64,000 bases of DNA from Candidatus Cloacimonadota bacterium (GTDB lineage Bacteria; Cloacimonadota; Cloacimonadia; Cloacimonadales; Cloacimonadaceae), in contig JALOBT010000004.1 in the NCBI GenBank assembly GCA_023228125.1, positions 45,403-109,402 on the forward strand, in the 5' to 3' direction. Of this stretch, positions 41,933 to 49,690 are shown piece after piece (positions within the stretch are counted from its first letter, which is position 1; each line of letters starts with the position of its first letter). Under the pieces are notes generated by a model that was not told the origin of the DNA, did no database searches, and was given only the letters and a program-made list of their open reading frames with translations. A program made the position numbers and the translations under genes.

Positions 41933-43094
41933 AGACATGGGAATCCTGGATTTGACCCTAATACTGGCCAAACACCGCAAATTGATCATCATCATCACCA
42001 TTTTGGCTGCAGTGGGCAGCATTATCTATGCCATGCTGGCCCCGTTCTATTGGATTAGTAAAGCGGCTATCATCCCCGTCTCGGAAACAAATTCCATTGG
42101 TGGATTTAGCACGAATTTACTGGATATTGTGGGCGGCGGCATGATCAAGACCCAAAAGGTGGAGCTGGCCACGGATTTTATTACCGTGATGAAAAGCCGC
42201 ACCTTTAGAGAAAAAGTGATCGAGGAATTTGATCTGATCTCATATTTCAAGATCAATAAGCCTTTTGAACAGGCCCGTGAACAGGTCTTGCATAAAATGC
42301 AAAATTCGATGATCCGCCTGGTCTTTGATCAGGAAAGCAGTATCGTCAGTATCAGTGCGGAAACCAAGGACAAAAGCATGTCTGTGAATGTGGTGAATTA
42401 TTATTTGAACGAGCTGGAAAAGTACAATCAAAACAGCCGTATGAGCACGGGGCGGTTGAAGCGCGAATTCATGGAAGGCCAGGTGGAAAAAAACATGGCG
42501 GAAGTGGATTCCTTGGCTATGGCTCTGCGGGATTTTCAGTCCAAAAACAAGTCTGTCGCCCTGGATCAACAAACTGAAGCGATGGTAGGCCTTTATGCAG
42601 AAACCGTGGCACAATATATGCAAACTGAGCTTGAGCTGGATTTGGCCAAAACCCAATATTCCGATACCTCACCCTTGGTCTTGGAGCTCGGTGCCAAAAA
42701 AGAGCTCTTGGGCCAAAAGGTGAAAGAGCTGGAAGATAGCAGCCAGGTGCTGGCTCCGTCTTATCTGATTCAGATCGATAAAGTTCCTGATCTCAGCATG
42801 AAACTGGCATTGCTGATGATGAACCTCAAGATCAAACAGACCGTGATCGAATATCTGTATCCTCAGTATGAACTGGCCAAATTGGAAGAGATGAAGGATA
42901 TGCCCAGCTTTGAGGTCATCGATGCTCCCCGTGAGGCCGGAAGGCGCTCCAAGCCCAAACGTGCGGTTTTGGTGATTCTCATCACTATGGCAGCCTTCAT
43001 ATCCTCCTGCGTTATCGCCCTCATCTGTGAAAGCTTGAACCAAAATAAAGAGCTGGTGCAGAGCATCGTAGCCACTATCAAAGGAAAGCATTAA
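41925..43094 (+). CDS. Wzz-type polysaccharide chain-length determinant
   Basis: This inner-membrane protein controls the length of a surface polysaccharide made by a Wzy-type polymerase. The 389-aa protein has an N-terminal transmembrane helix at about 24-44 (LIIIITILAAVGSIIYAML) and a long periplasmic coiled coil at about 120-300 (GRLKREFMEGQVEKNMAEVD). A Pro-rich segment, DAPREAGRRSKPKRA, leads into a second helix at about 347-368. It lacks a cytosolic tyrosine kinase domain, so it is of the plain PCP type. It lies between the AsnB-like and O-antigen ligase-like genes. Confidence 0.88.
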   Translation: MTKDMGILDLTLILAKHRKLIIIITILAAVGSIIYAMLAPFYWISKAAIIPVSETNSIGGFSTNLLDIVGGGMIKTQKVELATDFITVMKSRTFREKVIEEFDLISYFKINKPFEQAREQVLHKMQNSMIRLVFDQESSIVSISAETKDKSMSVNVVNYYLNELEKYNQNSRMSTGRLKREFMEGQVEKNMAEVDSLAMALRDFQSKNKSVALDQQTEAMVGLYAETVAQYMQTELELDLAKTQYSDTSPLVLELGAKKELLGQKVKELEDSSQVLAPSYLIQIDKVPDLSMKLALLMMNLKIKQTVIEYLYPQYELAKLEEMKDMPSFEVIDAPREAGRRSKPKRAVLVILITMAAFISSCVIALICESLNQNKELVQSIVATIKGKH

Positions 43095-43113
43095 TCCTGG
43101 TAGCAGGGTATAG

Positions 43114-44397
43114 ATGATGGAAGCCACCCAGGTTTTAAGAGGGCATATTTGCAAGATCAGCCCCCGCATTATGATCTGGGGCCTGGCCAGCTTATTGGCT
43201 TTTCTGGAGTTCTTCCAGCTTAGCTATGCTCTGAGTACGCTGTTCACTTTCGCACTGCTGCCTCTGGCGATCGCCTGGATTCTGATCTATCCCAAAACCC
43301 CGCTGATCCGGAAGCAGGAATATGAGCCGGTGCTCTTTCTGCTGGTGTGGCTGGGCTATTCGCTGTGTAGCTATATCTGGGCGCAAGACCGCTTGATGGC
43401 TATGGATTACTCTTTGCTCATCTTTCGCTATCTGTTTCTCTTCATGTTCTTTTCTGCGATATTCCGGGATCACCGCCTTTTGAGCAAGCTGCATCTGTTT
43501 TTGGCTTTTATCTTCTTGCTGTACATAGCTACGGGAGTTTGGGAGATATTGACCTTGAATCATCTGCCGCCTTCGAGATTTTACGGGCATAAGTTCTTTC
43601 GGCCCACCGGCCCCTTTTATGGTGAGAATGTGATGGCAGCCTTTTTGCTGCTGCTTCTGCCATTTTTGCTCTTTTTGCCCAAGCTTTATTCCGGGCTTTG
43701 GCTGAAGATTGGAACTCTGGTGTCCATCTTAATTACAAGCTTTATCATCATCATCCAGGGAGCACGCATCGCCATACTGGCTACCGCTGCTGTGTTGGCC
43801 TGGTTCCTGGTCTTTCACACCAATGCCCGCACCTGGCTGACGGTCTTTTTATTGATAATGCTGATCTGGGTGGGGCTCAGTCACTTCACTCCAGAATTGC
43901 TGAATTTTGGCTGGAAGCTATTCAAGCACGAAATGGGCAGTTTTGGAGAGGAAAGCAAGACTGTGCAGATGAGCTCAATCAATATCCGCCGGCAACTTTT
44001 CGTAGAGGCTTTCGATCTTGCCGCACTATCCGGTTTCATGGGAGTGGGTGGGGGAAATTTTGAGCATTATATGAATACCGATCGCGAGTTTCGCACAGCC
44101 GGCATCAGCAATGCGCATAATTGGCTTTTGGAGATCTTGGGGAATTTTGGCATCGTGATCCTGGCAGGCTTTCTGTATATCTACCTCAGATGGCTGTATC
44201 TCCTCTATCTGAAATACCGAAGCAGCAGTGGACGGGAAAAGAACCTGGCCCTGATGTATTTGGTCTCACTTTTGCTATTTGTAGCTACCAGCTCTCTGCC
44301 CAGCTCCATCCGCTGGAATCATCTAATCTGGATATATTTTGCCGGAATCAACGCCTATAGTCTTAGTCCCAAACCGATATTTAAGGATATTTTATGA
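43114..44397 (+). CDS. O-antigen ligase/polymerase family membrane protein
   Basis: The 427-aa protein has about ten to twelve transmembrane helices and the Wzy/WaaL-type middle: a large periplasmic loop at about 265-330 (LFKHEMGSFGEESKTVQMSS) containing MGVGGGNFEHYM and SNAHNWLLEILGNFGI. The latter is the conserved His-containing motif of the family. It should polymerise or ligate a surface glycan. With wzz and the AsnB-like gene it makes a small polysaccharide set. The start ATG 43114 or the adjacent ATG 43117 cannot be separated. It overlaps mazG by 4 nt. Confidence 0.85.
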   Translation: MMEATQVLRGHICKISPRIMIWGLASLLAFLEFFQLSYALSTLFTFALLPLAIAWILIYPKTPLIRKQEYEPVLFLLVWLGYSLCSYIWAQDRLMAMDYSLLIFRYLFLFMFFSAIFRDHRLLSKLHLFLAFIFLLYIATGVWEILTLNHLPPSRFYGHKFFRPTGPFYGENVMAAFLLLLLPFLLFLPKLYSGLWLKIGTLVSILITSFIIIIQGARIAILATAAVLAWFLVFHTNARTWLTVFLLIMLIWVGLSHFTPELLNFGWKLFKHEMGSFGEESKTVQMSSINIRRQLFVEAFDLAALSGFMGVGGGNFEHYMNTDREFRTAGISNAHNWLLEILGNFGIVILAGFLYIYLRWLYLLYLKYRSSSGREKNLALMYLVSLLLFVATSSLPSSIRWNHLIWIYFAGINAYSLSPKPIFKDIL

Positions 44398-45155
44398 ATA
44401 AGTTTCAAGAATTAGTGGATATCATCGCAGCCCTGAGGGACCCGGAAACCGGCTGTCCTTGGGATGCTAAACAGAGCTCGGAGTCCTTGGTCTCAAACTT
44501 CATCGAAGAGCTTTACGAAGTGGTGGAAGCCATTGAAGAGAAGGACGATAAAGCCCTGTGTGAAGAGCTGGGTGATCTTCTGCTGCACGTCGTATTTCAG
44601 GTCCAGATCGCGCACGAGAAGAAAGCTTTTGGGATGGAAGATGTGCTGAAAGCTATTATTGATAAACTGGTGCGCCGCCATCCCCATGTCTTTGGAGACC
44701 TTAACGTGGAAAATGCCGATGCGGTTAAGCTGAATTGGGAACACATCAAAAGGGTGGAAAAGACCGATCGGGAAAGCGTGCTGGACGGAGTTCCCAAGAG
44801 CATGCCAGCCTTGATCCAGGCTCATAGGACCCAGGAAAAAGCCGCTTCGGTGGGCTTTGACTGGCCGGATCTGCCTCCTGTCCTGGCCAAAATAGATGAA
44901 GAACGGGAAGAGCTCTATGAGGCCCTCAATTCAAATGATGCAGACGCGATCAAAGAAGAGCTGGGAGATCTGCTCTTCAGCATCGTGAATCTCTCCCGCA
45001 AACTTGGTATAGACGCTGAAGCAGCCCTAAAAGAAGCTACCCGCAAGTTTTACCGCCGCTTTCGCTATGTAGAAGAACAATATAGTAAAACCGATATACA
45101 TGAGGCCAGCCTTGAAGAACTCGACTCGCACTGGGAATCCGCCAAGAACCAGTAA
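44394..45155 (+). CDS. mazG: Nucleoside triphosphate pyrophosphohydrolase
   Basis: It hydrolyses NTPs to NMP and PPi and clears aberrant nucleotides. The 253-aa protein contains two MazG domains: residues ~20-115 with metal-binding EELYEVVEAI and EELGDLLLHVVFQ, and ~165-240 with EEREELYEALN and KEELGDLLFSIVNLSRK. CPWDAKQSSESL near the start and GDLNVENADAVKLNWEHIK between domains are typical. Its last 56 nt overlap the kinase gene that follows. Confidence 0.95.
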   Translation: MNKFQELVDIIAALRDPETGCPWDAKQSSESLVSNFIEELYEVVEAIEEKDDKALCEELGDLLLHVVFQVQIAHEKKAFGMEDVLKAIIDKLVRRHPHVFGDLNVENADAVKLNWEHIKRVEKTDRESVLDGVPKSMPALIQAHRTQEKAASVGFDWPDLPPVLAKIDEEREELYEALNSNDADAIKEELGDLLFSIVNLSRKLGIDAEAALKEATRKFYRRFRYVEEQYSKTDIHEASLEELDSHWESAKNQ

Positions 45156-46659
45156 TCGCTTTCACACCCTCAGGCTTTATATAGTTGGGGGTTCGCTGTT
45201 TATCTTCGTGTTTTTTGCGATCTACACGCAGGTTCTGATCCAACAAGCCAAGAAGGAACAGGAATATGTCCCCCGCATCTTTGCGCAATATATCGCTTAT
45301 ACCGATAGCTATCTGCGTGCCGCGGAAAAGTATGCGCAATTGCTCACAGAGGTAAGCTCAAAGTATCTCCAATTCACCGCTCAGTGGGATTTTCAGCAAC
45401 AGCTCTGGAATTACATCTCCACGGAGTTCATGACGGAAAACCCCATTCCGGTGATTATCACAGATGAGAATATGCAGCCTTTGGTTTGGAAAAACATCCC
45501 GGTGACAAATGACTCTTTGTATGAGGATTTGAGCGCACAGACCCAGCTTATGATGGGCGAGCTGATGAACAGGATGATCCAAACTCCCCTGGTGGATGAT
45601 AAGCACCTCACGGGTTACGCTTTTTACAGCAAACCGATCTCTTTTGAGAGCTTTATCAAGAATATCGATTACGAGATCATCGTTACAGACCGCAATCGGG
45701 AACCGCTGTTTTGGCGCAATGTCGATATCAGCGAAAACACCAGATTCAACGCCCTGCCCACTCAGCAGCAGGCCGATCTGCTTTCCCGCCAAATTACCAT
45801 GACGGAGATCCCGCTCTCCAATGAGGCGGATTCCCTAGGCTATATCTATTTCAGCAATTCACCATCCCTGTCTTACATACGCTATATCATTATCCTGGAG
45901 CTATTTCTGGCACTGATGGTGGTCTTTTTTGGCTCCTACGGATTGCTACTGCTGAGGCGCAGCGAAAAAGATACCCTCTGGATCTCCCTGGCCAAGGAAA
46001 CCGCACATCAATTTGGCACTCCCATCACTTCCTTGATGGGCTGGATAGATTATATCTCACAAGACCCGCCGGAAGGGGTGGTGCGTCCAAACATGCAGCA
46101 AATTACAGACTTTATGCGGGCGGATTTGGAGCACCTGAGGAACATCGCCTCCCGCTTTGGCAAAGTGGGCAGCATCACCAAGCTGGAGCCGCATAACCTG
46201 CATGATATCCTCTGCGAGATTGTGGAATATTACCGTCACCGCATGCCGCATTTGGGCTCTCGCATCGACATTCATCTGATCAGTAAGATCGATGGCATTG
46301 AAGTGCTGCTGGATTACCAGCTCATCCAATGGACCCTGGAGAATCTGATCAAAAACTGCGTGGATGCGATGACCGGCATCGGCGGCAATATCATCGTGAC
46401 AGCCACTCACACCAGCCCCTTCGTGTATGTGCTGATCCGTGATGAAGGCAAAGGCATCCCCCGCGGACAGTGGAAGAAGATCTTTGATCCGGGAGTAACC
46501 ACCAAGACCCGGGGTTGGGGGCTGGGACTCAGCCTTTCCAAGCGCATCATCGAAGAATATCATCAAGGCCGCATCCGCGTGGTGCAAAGCACTCTAAATG
46601 AAGGCACTACCATCGAGATCAAGCTCCACACTACAGAAAGCAAAGGAAAGAAAGTATGA
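45100..46659 (+). CDS. Membrane sensor histidine kinase (orphan)
   Basis: The 519-aa protein has a transmembrane helix at about 26-48 (LYIVGGSLFIFVFFAIYTQV), a sensor region at about 50-265 and a second helix at about 266-288. The phosphoacceptor box follows, AKETAHQFGTPITSLMGWID, with His near residue 303. The ATPase has ENLIKNCVDAMTG, IRDEGKGIPRGQW and TRGWGLGLSLSKRIIEE. Two stretches of the sensor region (EIIVTDRNREPLFW and PVIITDENMQPLVW) look like repeated PAS-like units. No response regulator lies next to it. Its start overlaps mazG by 56 nt with no clear ribosome binding site, so the first few residues are uncertain. Confidence 0.87.
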   Translation: MRPALKNSTRTGNPPRTSNRFHTLRLYIVGGSLFIFVFFAIYTQVLIQQAKKEQEYVPRIFAQYIAYTDSYLRAAEKYAQLLTEVSSKYLQFTAQWDFQQQLWNYISTEFMTENPIPVIITDENMQPLVWKNIPVTNDSLYEDLSAQTQLMMGELMNRMIQTPLVDDKHLTGYAFYSKPISFESFIKNIDYEIIVTDRNREPLFWRNVDISENTRFNALPTQQQADLLSRQITMTEIPLSNEADSLGYIYFSNSPSLSYIRYIIILELFLALMVVFFGSYGLLLLRRSEKDTLWISLAKETAHQFGTPITSLMGWIDYISQDPPEGVVRPNMQQITDFMRADLEHLRNIASRFGKVGSITKLEPHNLHDILCEIVEYYRHRMPHLGSRIDIHLISKIDGIEVLLDYQLIQWTLENLIKNCVDAMTGIGGNIIVTATHTSPFVYVLIRDEGKGIPRGQWKKIFDPGVTTKTRGWGLGLSLSKRIIEEYHQGRIRVVQSTLNEGTTIEIKLHTTESKGKKV

Positions 46660-48167
46660 GATACGTGTTCAGTTCCAGTCAGATGCGTCAGATAGACAAA
46701 TTCACCATTGAAAGCCTTGGCATTTCAGCCCAGGTCCTGATGGAAGTAGCCGGAGCCAGATGCGCAGATTTTATCAAACAAAACTGCGCGGAAGCCTTGG
46801 CAAAAGGGGTAGCGATTCTTTGTGGCCGGGGGAACAACGGCGGAGACGGCTATGTGATTGCCAGACATCTCTATGATTTTTGTCCCAATCTTGCGATCCT
46901 GAGCATAGGAGATAGCGAGATGAGCCCGGAGACTGCACACAACCGCGAGCTTTGCCAGAAGCTGGGCATCTTGATCGAAGACGTGGACGAAAATCCAGAT
47001 GCAGGCCATCAACTCGTTTATTGGCTAAAGCCTCTTGGCATCATCATTGATGCTGTCTTTGGCATAGGCTTTCATGGCCTCTTACCTGATTTTACGAAAA
47101 TGATACTTGAAAGATATAAAATGTATCCTTCTCTCAAGATTGCTATAGACATCCCCTCTGGCCTTGATGCTGATACCGGCACTGGCTACTGCCTGAAGGC
47201 GGACTATACCCTGGCCATAGAAGAGCTGAAATACGCTCATCTTCTGGAAGGTAGCCGTAGCTGTTGCGGAAAAGTGATCGCCATCCCCATCGGTATTCCC
47301 CAAAGCTATAAAGAGGATGCACACTGCTATCATGTCACCGAGTGTCACCTCCCAAAGCGCTATGAAGATGCTCATAAAGGCAGCTTCGGCCGGGTGATCA
47401 TCATCGGAGGAAGCATAGGCTACTTGGGCAGTGTGAGCCTGGCCGCTACCGCGGCTCTGAAAAGCGGCGCTGGATTGATCTATCTTTATACCCGCAAAGA
47501 AATTTACCCATATTATGCCAATCTTGCGGATGAGATCATGGTGCATCCCATCCCCAAGAGCGGTAAACAGGGCTTGCCGGATCCCCAGCAGGTGCGCGAA
47601 TTTATCAAGAAGGCAGATGCCATCGCCATCGGTTGTGGCCTGGGTCTGGACGCTTATGCGCTGTCGCTTTTGAAGGTGATACTCAGCGAGTCCAAAGTTC
47701 CCACAGTGGTGGATGCGGATGCCTTGACTTTGATTAGCCAGCACCCGGAGCTGAAGCAGTATCTATCCCAGGGAAATTTCCTGCTTACACCGCATAAGGG
47801 CGAGTTTTGCCGCTTGGCCGGCATCGATATGAAAGAGCTGGATCAAGACACCATGAAAGCACTTAAAGACTATCAGGCCATAGTGGAATGCCCCATCCTG
47901 CTGAAATCCCACACCAGCATATATCTGGATAATGATAACACCGCCTTTCTTAGCTCTGGAAACGACGCTCTGGCCACCGGAGGAAGCGGGGATCTGCTTG
48001 CCGGCATCATCTCATCCTTTGCCGCCCAAGGCTTGGGTCTTGATGACGCCGCCACTGCCGCCTCTTTGTTGATGGGGCAGACTGCAGAACGGCTGAGCAA
48101 AAAGCAGCAGAGCTTTTCCCTCACACCCTCAGATATTATCGCACATTTAGGAGATAAAGATGCATAA
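46656..48167 (+). CDS. nnrD: Bifunctional NAD(P)HX epimerase / ADP-dependent dehydratase
   Basis: It repairs hydrated NAD(P)H: the N-terminal YjeF domain epimerises it and the C-terminal kinase-like domain dehydrates it. The 503-aa length is canonical for the fused form. The N-domain shows GRGNNGGDGYVIARHLYDF near 51-69 and IDAVFGIGFHG. The C-domain shows GSFGRVIIIGGSIGYLGS near 243, VVDADALTLISQHP and the catalytic GSGDLLAGIISSFAAQG. It overlaps the kinase gene by 4 nt and the next gene by 8 nt. Confidence 0.94.
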   Translation: MRYVFSSSQMRQIDKFTIESLGISAQVLMEVAGARCADFIKQNCAEALAKGVAILCGRGNNGGDGYVIARHLYDFCPNLAILSIGDSEMSPETAHNRELCQKLGILIEDVDENPDAGHQLVYWLKPLGIIIDAVFGIGFHGLLPDFTKMILERYKMYPSLKIAIDIPSGLDADTGTGYCLKADYTLAIEELKYAHLLEGSRSCCGKVIAIPIGIPQSYKEDAHCYHVTECHLPKRYEDAHKGSFGRVIIIGGSIGYLGSVSLAATAALKSGAGLIYLYTRKEIYPYYANLADEIMVHPIPKSGKQGLPDPQQVREFIKKADAIAIGCGLGLDAYALSLLKVILSESKVPTVVDADALTLISQHPELKQYLSQGNFLLTPHKGEFCRLAGIDMKELDQDTMKALKDYQAIVECPILLKSHTSIYLDNDNTAFLSSGNDALATGGSGDLLAGIISSFAAQGLGLDDAATAASLLMGQTAERLSKKQQSFSLTPSDIIAHLGDKDA

Positions 48168-48759
48168 ACTTGCCAAAATCAATACCCCCATCTTCTGGGC
48201 CGAAGGCCATCCCGGCAGTTTAAAGCGGGAAGATTGGAAGATCGAGATTTCCGGCTCTTGTGACAATCCCTGTATCCTTTCCTGGCAGGATCTGCAAAAA
48301 CTGCCGCAAAAGACAGTGCAGGCAAGGCTTACCAGCGTTACCAGATGGTCTGTCTTCGGCGCCTGGACCGGCGTGTCTATGGCCGATATCCTGGATTTGG
48401 TGAAGGCGAAAGACTCTTGCACCCACCTTAGATTTTGGTCTGTGGGGATGATCTACGATACCTCCATTCCCCGCGAGATCGCAGCCAAAGAACGCTCCCT
48501 GCTGGCCTGGGCCTTTGATGATGAACTACTTACGGAAGATTATGGCGGACCGGTAAGAGCTTTCACTCCTTATCTTTGGGGCTACAAATCTGCTAAAAGC
48601 ATCATCAAAATCGAGCTTTTGGATCATTATATTCCCGGTTTCTGGGAATTGCGCGGCTATACCGATAGCGGCAAGATTGAAGCAGGCCCCTGCCGTGATA
48701 TCAACGACGGCGGCAAGCTCAAAAGTATCCCCGCCGGGGAAGTGAAGGACTTTGTCTAA
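48160..48759 (+). CDS. Oxidoreductase molybdopterin-binding-domain protein lacking the Mo cysteine
   Basis: The 199-aa protein is a single sulfite-oxidase/YedY-type domain without a Tat signal, so it is probably cytosolic. Conserved segments are SWQDLQKLPQ, RWSVFGAWTGVSMADILDLV, EDYGGPVRAFTPYLWGYKSA and KIELLDHYIPGFWELRGY. In relatives the first of these is preceded by a CVT or CVE motif whose Cys ligates molybdenum; here it is Ser59 (TSVTRWS). Either the ligand differs or the domain is not redox active. It lies between nnrDE and the EamA gene with 3-8 nt junctions. Confidence 0.75.
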   Translation: MHKLAKINTPIFWAEGHPGSLKREDWKIEISGSCDNPCILSWQDLQKLPQKTVQARLTSVTRWSVFGAWTGVSMADILDLVKAKDSCTHLRFWSVGMIYDTSIPREIAAKERSLLAWAFDDELLTEDYGGPVRAFTPYLWGYKSAKSIIKIELLDHYIPGFWELRGYTDSGKIEAGPCRDINDGGKLKSIPAGEVKDFV

Positions 48760-48762
48760 AGC

Positions 48763-49689
48763 ATGAAACTCTGGGTTACCTATCTGCGCGCTATAGCCGC
48801 CATGTTTTGCTGGGCGATCACCTTCGCCTGGTATAAGATTGCCTATGAAACCTATCGTCCTTACGAAGTGGTCTTCTTACGTCTGCTCCTGGCCACCTTC
48901 GTGCTTTTTGCCATCATACTGCTGACCCGGCATCGGGAAAAGATTCAGGGCAGAGACCTCTGGCGTCTGATGGGCGTGGCACTCTTTGAGCCATTTTTGT
49001 ATTTCAATGGAGAAGCCAACGCCATGCAATATGTCTCCCCCTCCTTTGCCAGCATCATCATCGCCACCATCCCTATTTTTGCCGCTCTGGGTGCCTGGCT
49101 GTTTTTGAAGGAAAAGCTCAGTGTCTATGTGATTCTGGGAGTGATAGTTTCCTGTTTTGGTGTGGTAATCATGAGTTTTGGCAGCGGAGAGCTGAGAGCC
49201 ACCCTCACCGGCATCATGTTTCTCGTCCTGGCCATCTTCGGTGCGGTGGGTTATGGCCTCTTAGTAAGGCCGCTTACCCTGAAATACAGCACTCTCACCA
49301 TAGTCGCCTACCAGACCTTGTTTGGTGCTATATATTTTCTACCCATGTTTCTGATCATCGACGGCAAGCATTTCCTGAATGTAGAACATACTTTAACCGG
49401 AATCTATACCATCATAGCGATGTCACTTTTTGCCACCATCGGCGCCTTTGTGCTCTTCACCGATGTGATCCGCAGCCTGGGAGTGGCAAAATCCAATATC
49501 TTCACGAATCTGATCCCCGTCTTTACCGTGGTGCTGGCTTATTTTATCCTGGGTGACAGGATTGGCATCCGCACCATTATCGGCCTTAGCCTCACCCTCA
49601 TTGGCCTTTTGCTCTCTCAATACACCGATCTCAAAAAACTAAAGCAACGCTATCTTTTGGGCAGGAGCGTTGCTACCCAAAGGACTTGA
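48763..49689 (+). CDS. EamA/DMT-family membrane transporter
   Basis: The 308-aa protein has ten predicted transmembrane helices arranged as two EamA repeats, the first at about 8-140 and the second at about 150-290. Segments such as LRAIAAMFCWAITFAWYKIA, ALGAWLFLKEKLSVYVILGV and GVAKSNIFTNLIPVFTVVLA followed by FILGDRIG are family hallmarks. Members export small metabolites or amino acids; the substrate cannot be read. It starts 3 nt after the molybdopterin-domain gene and its stop lies one base before the next start. Confidence 0.88.
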   Translation: MKLWVTYLRAIAAMFCWAITFAWYKIAYETYRPYEVVFLRLLLATFVLFAIILLTRHREKIQGRDLWRLMGVALFEPFLYFNGEANAMQYVSPSFASIIIATIPIFAALGAWLFLKEKLSVYVILGVIVSCFGVVIMSFGSGELRATLTGIMFLVLAIFGAVGYGLLVRPLTLKYSTLTIVAYQTLFGAIYFLPMFLIIDGKHFLNVEHTLTGIYTIIAMSLFATIGAFVLFTDVIRSLGVAKSNIFTNLIPVFTVVLAYFILGDRIGIRTIIGLSLTLIGLLLSQYTDLKKLKQRYLLGRSVATQRT

Positions 49690-49690
49690 T

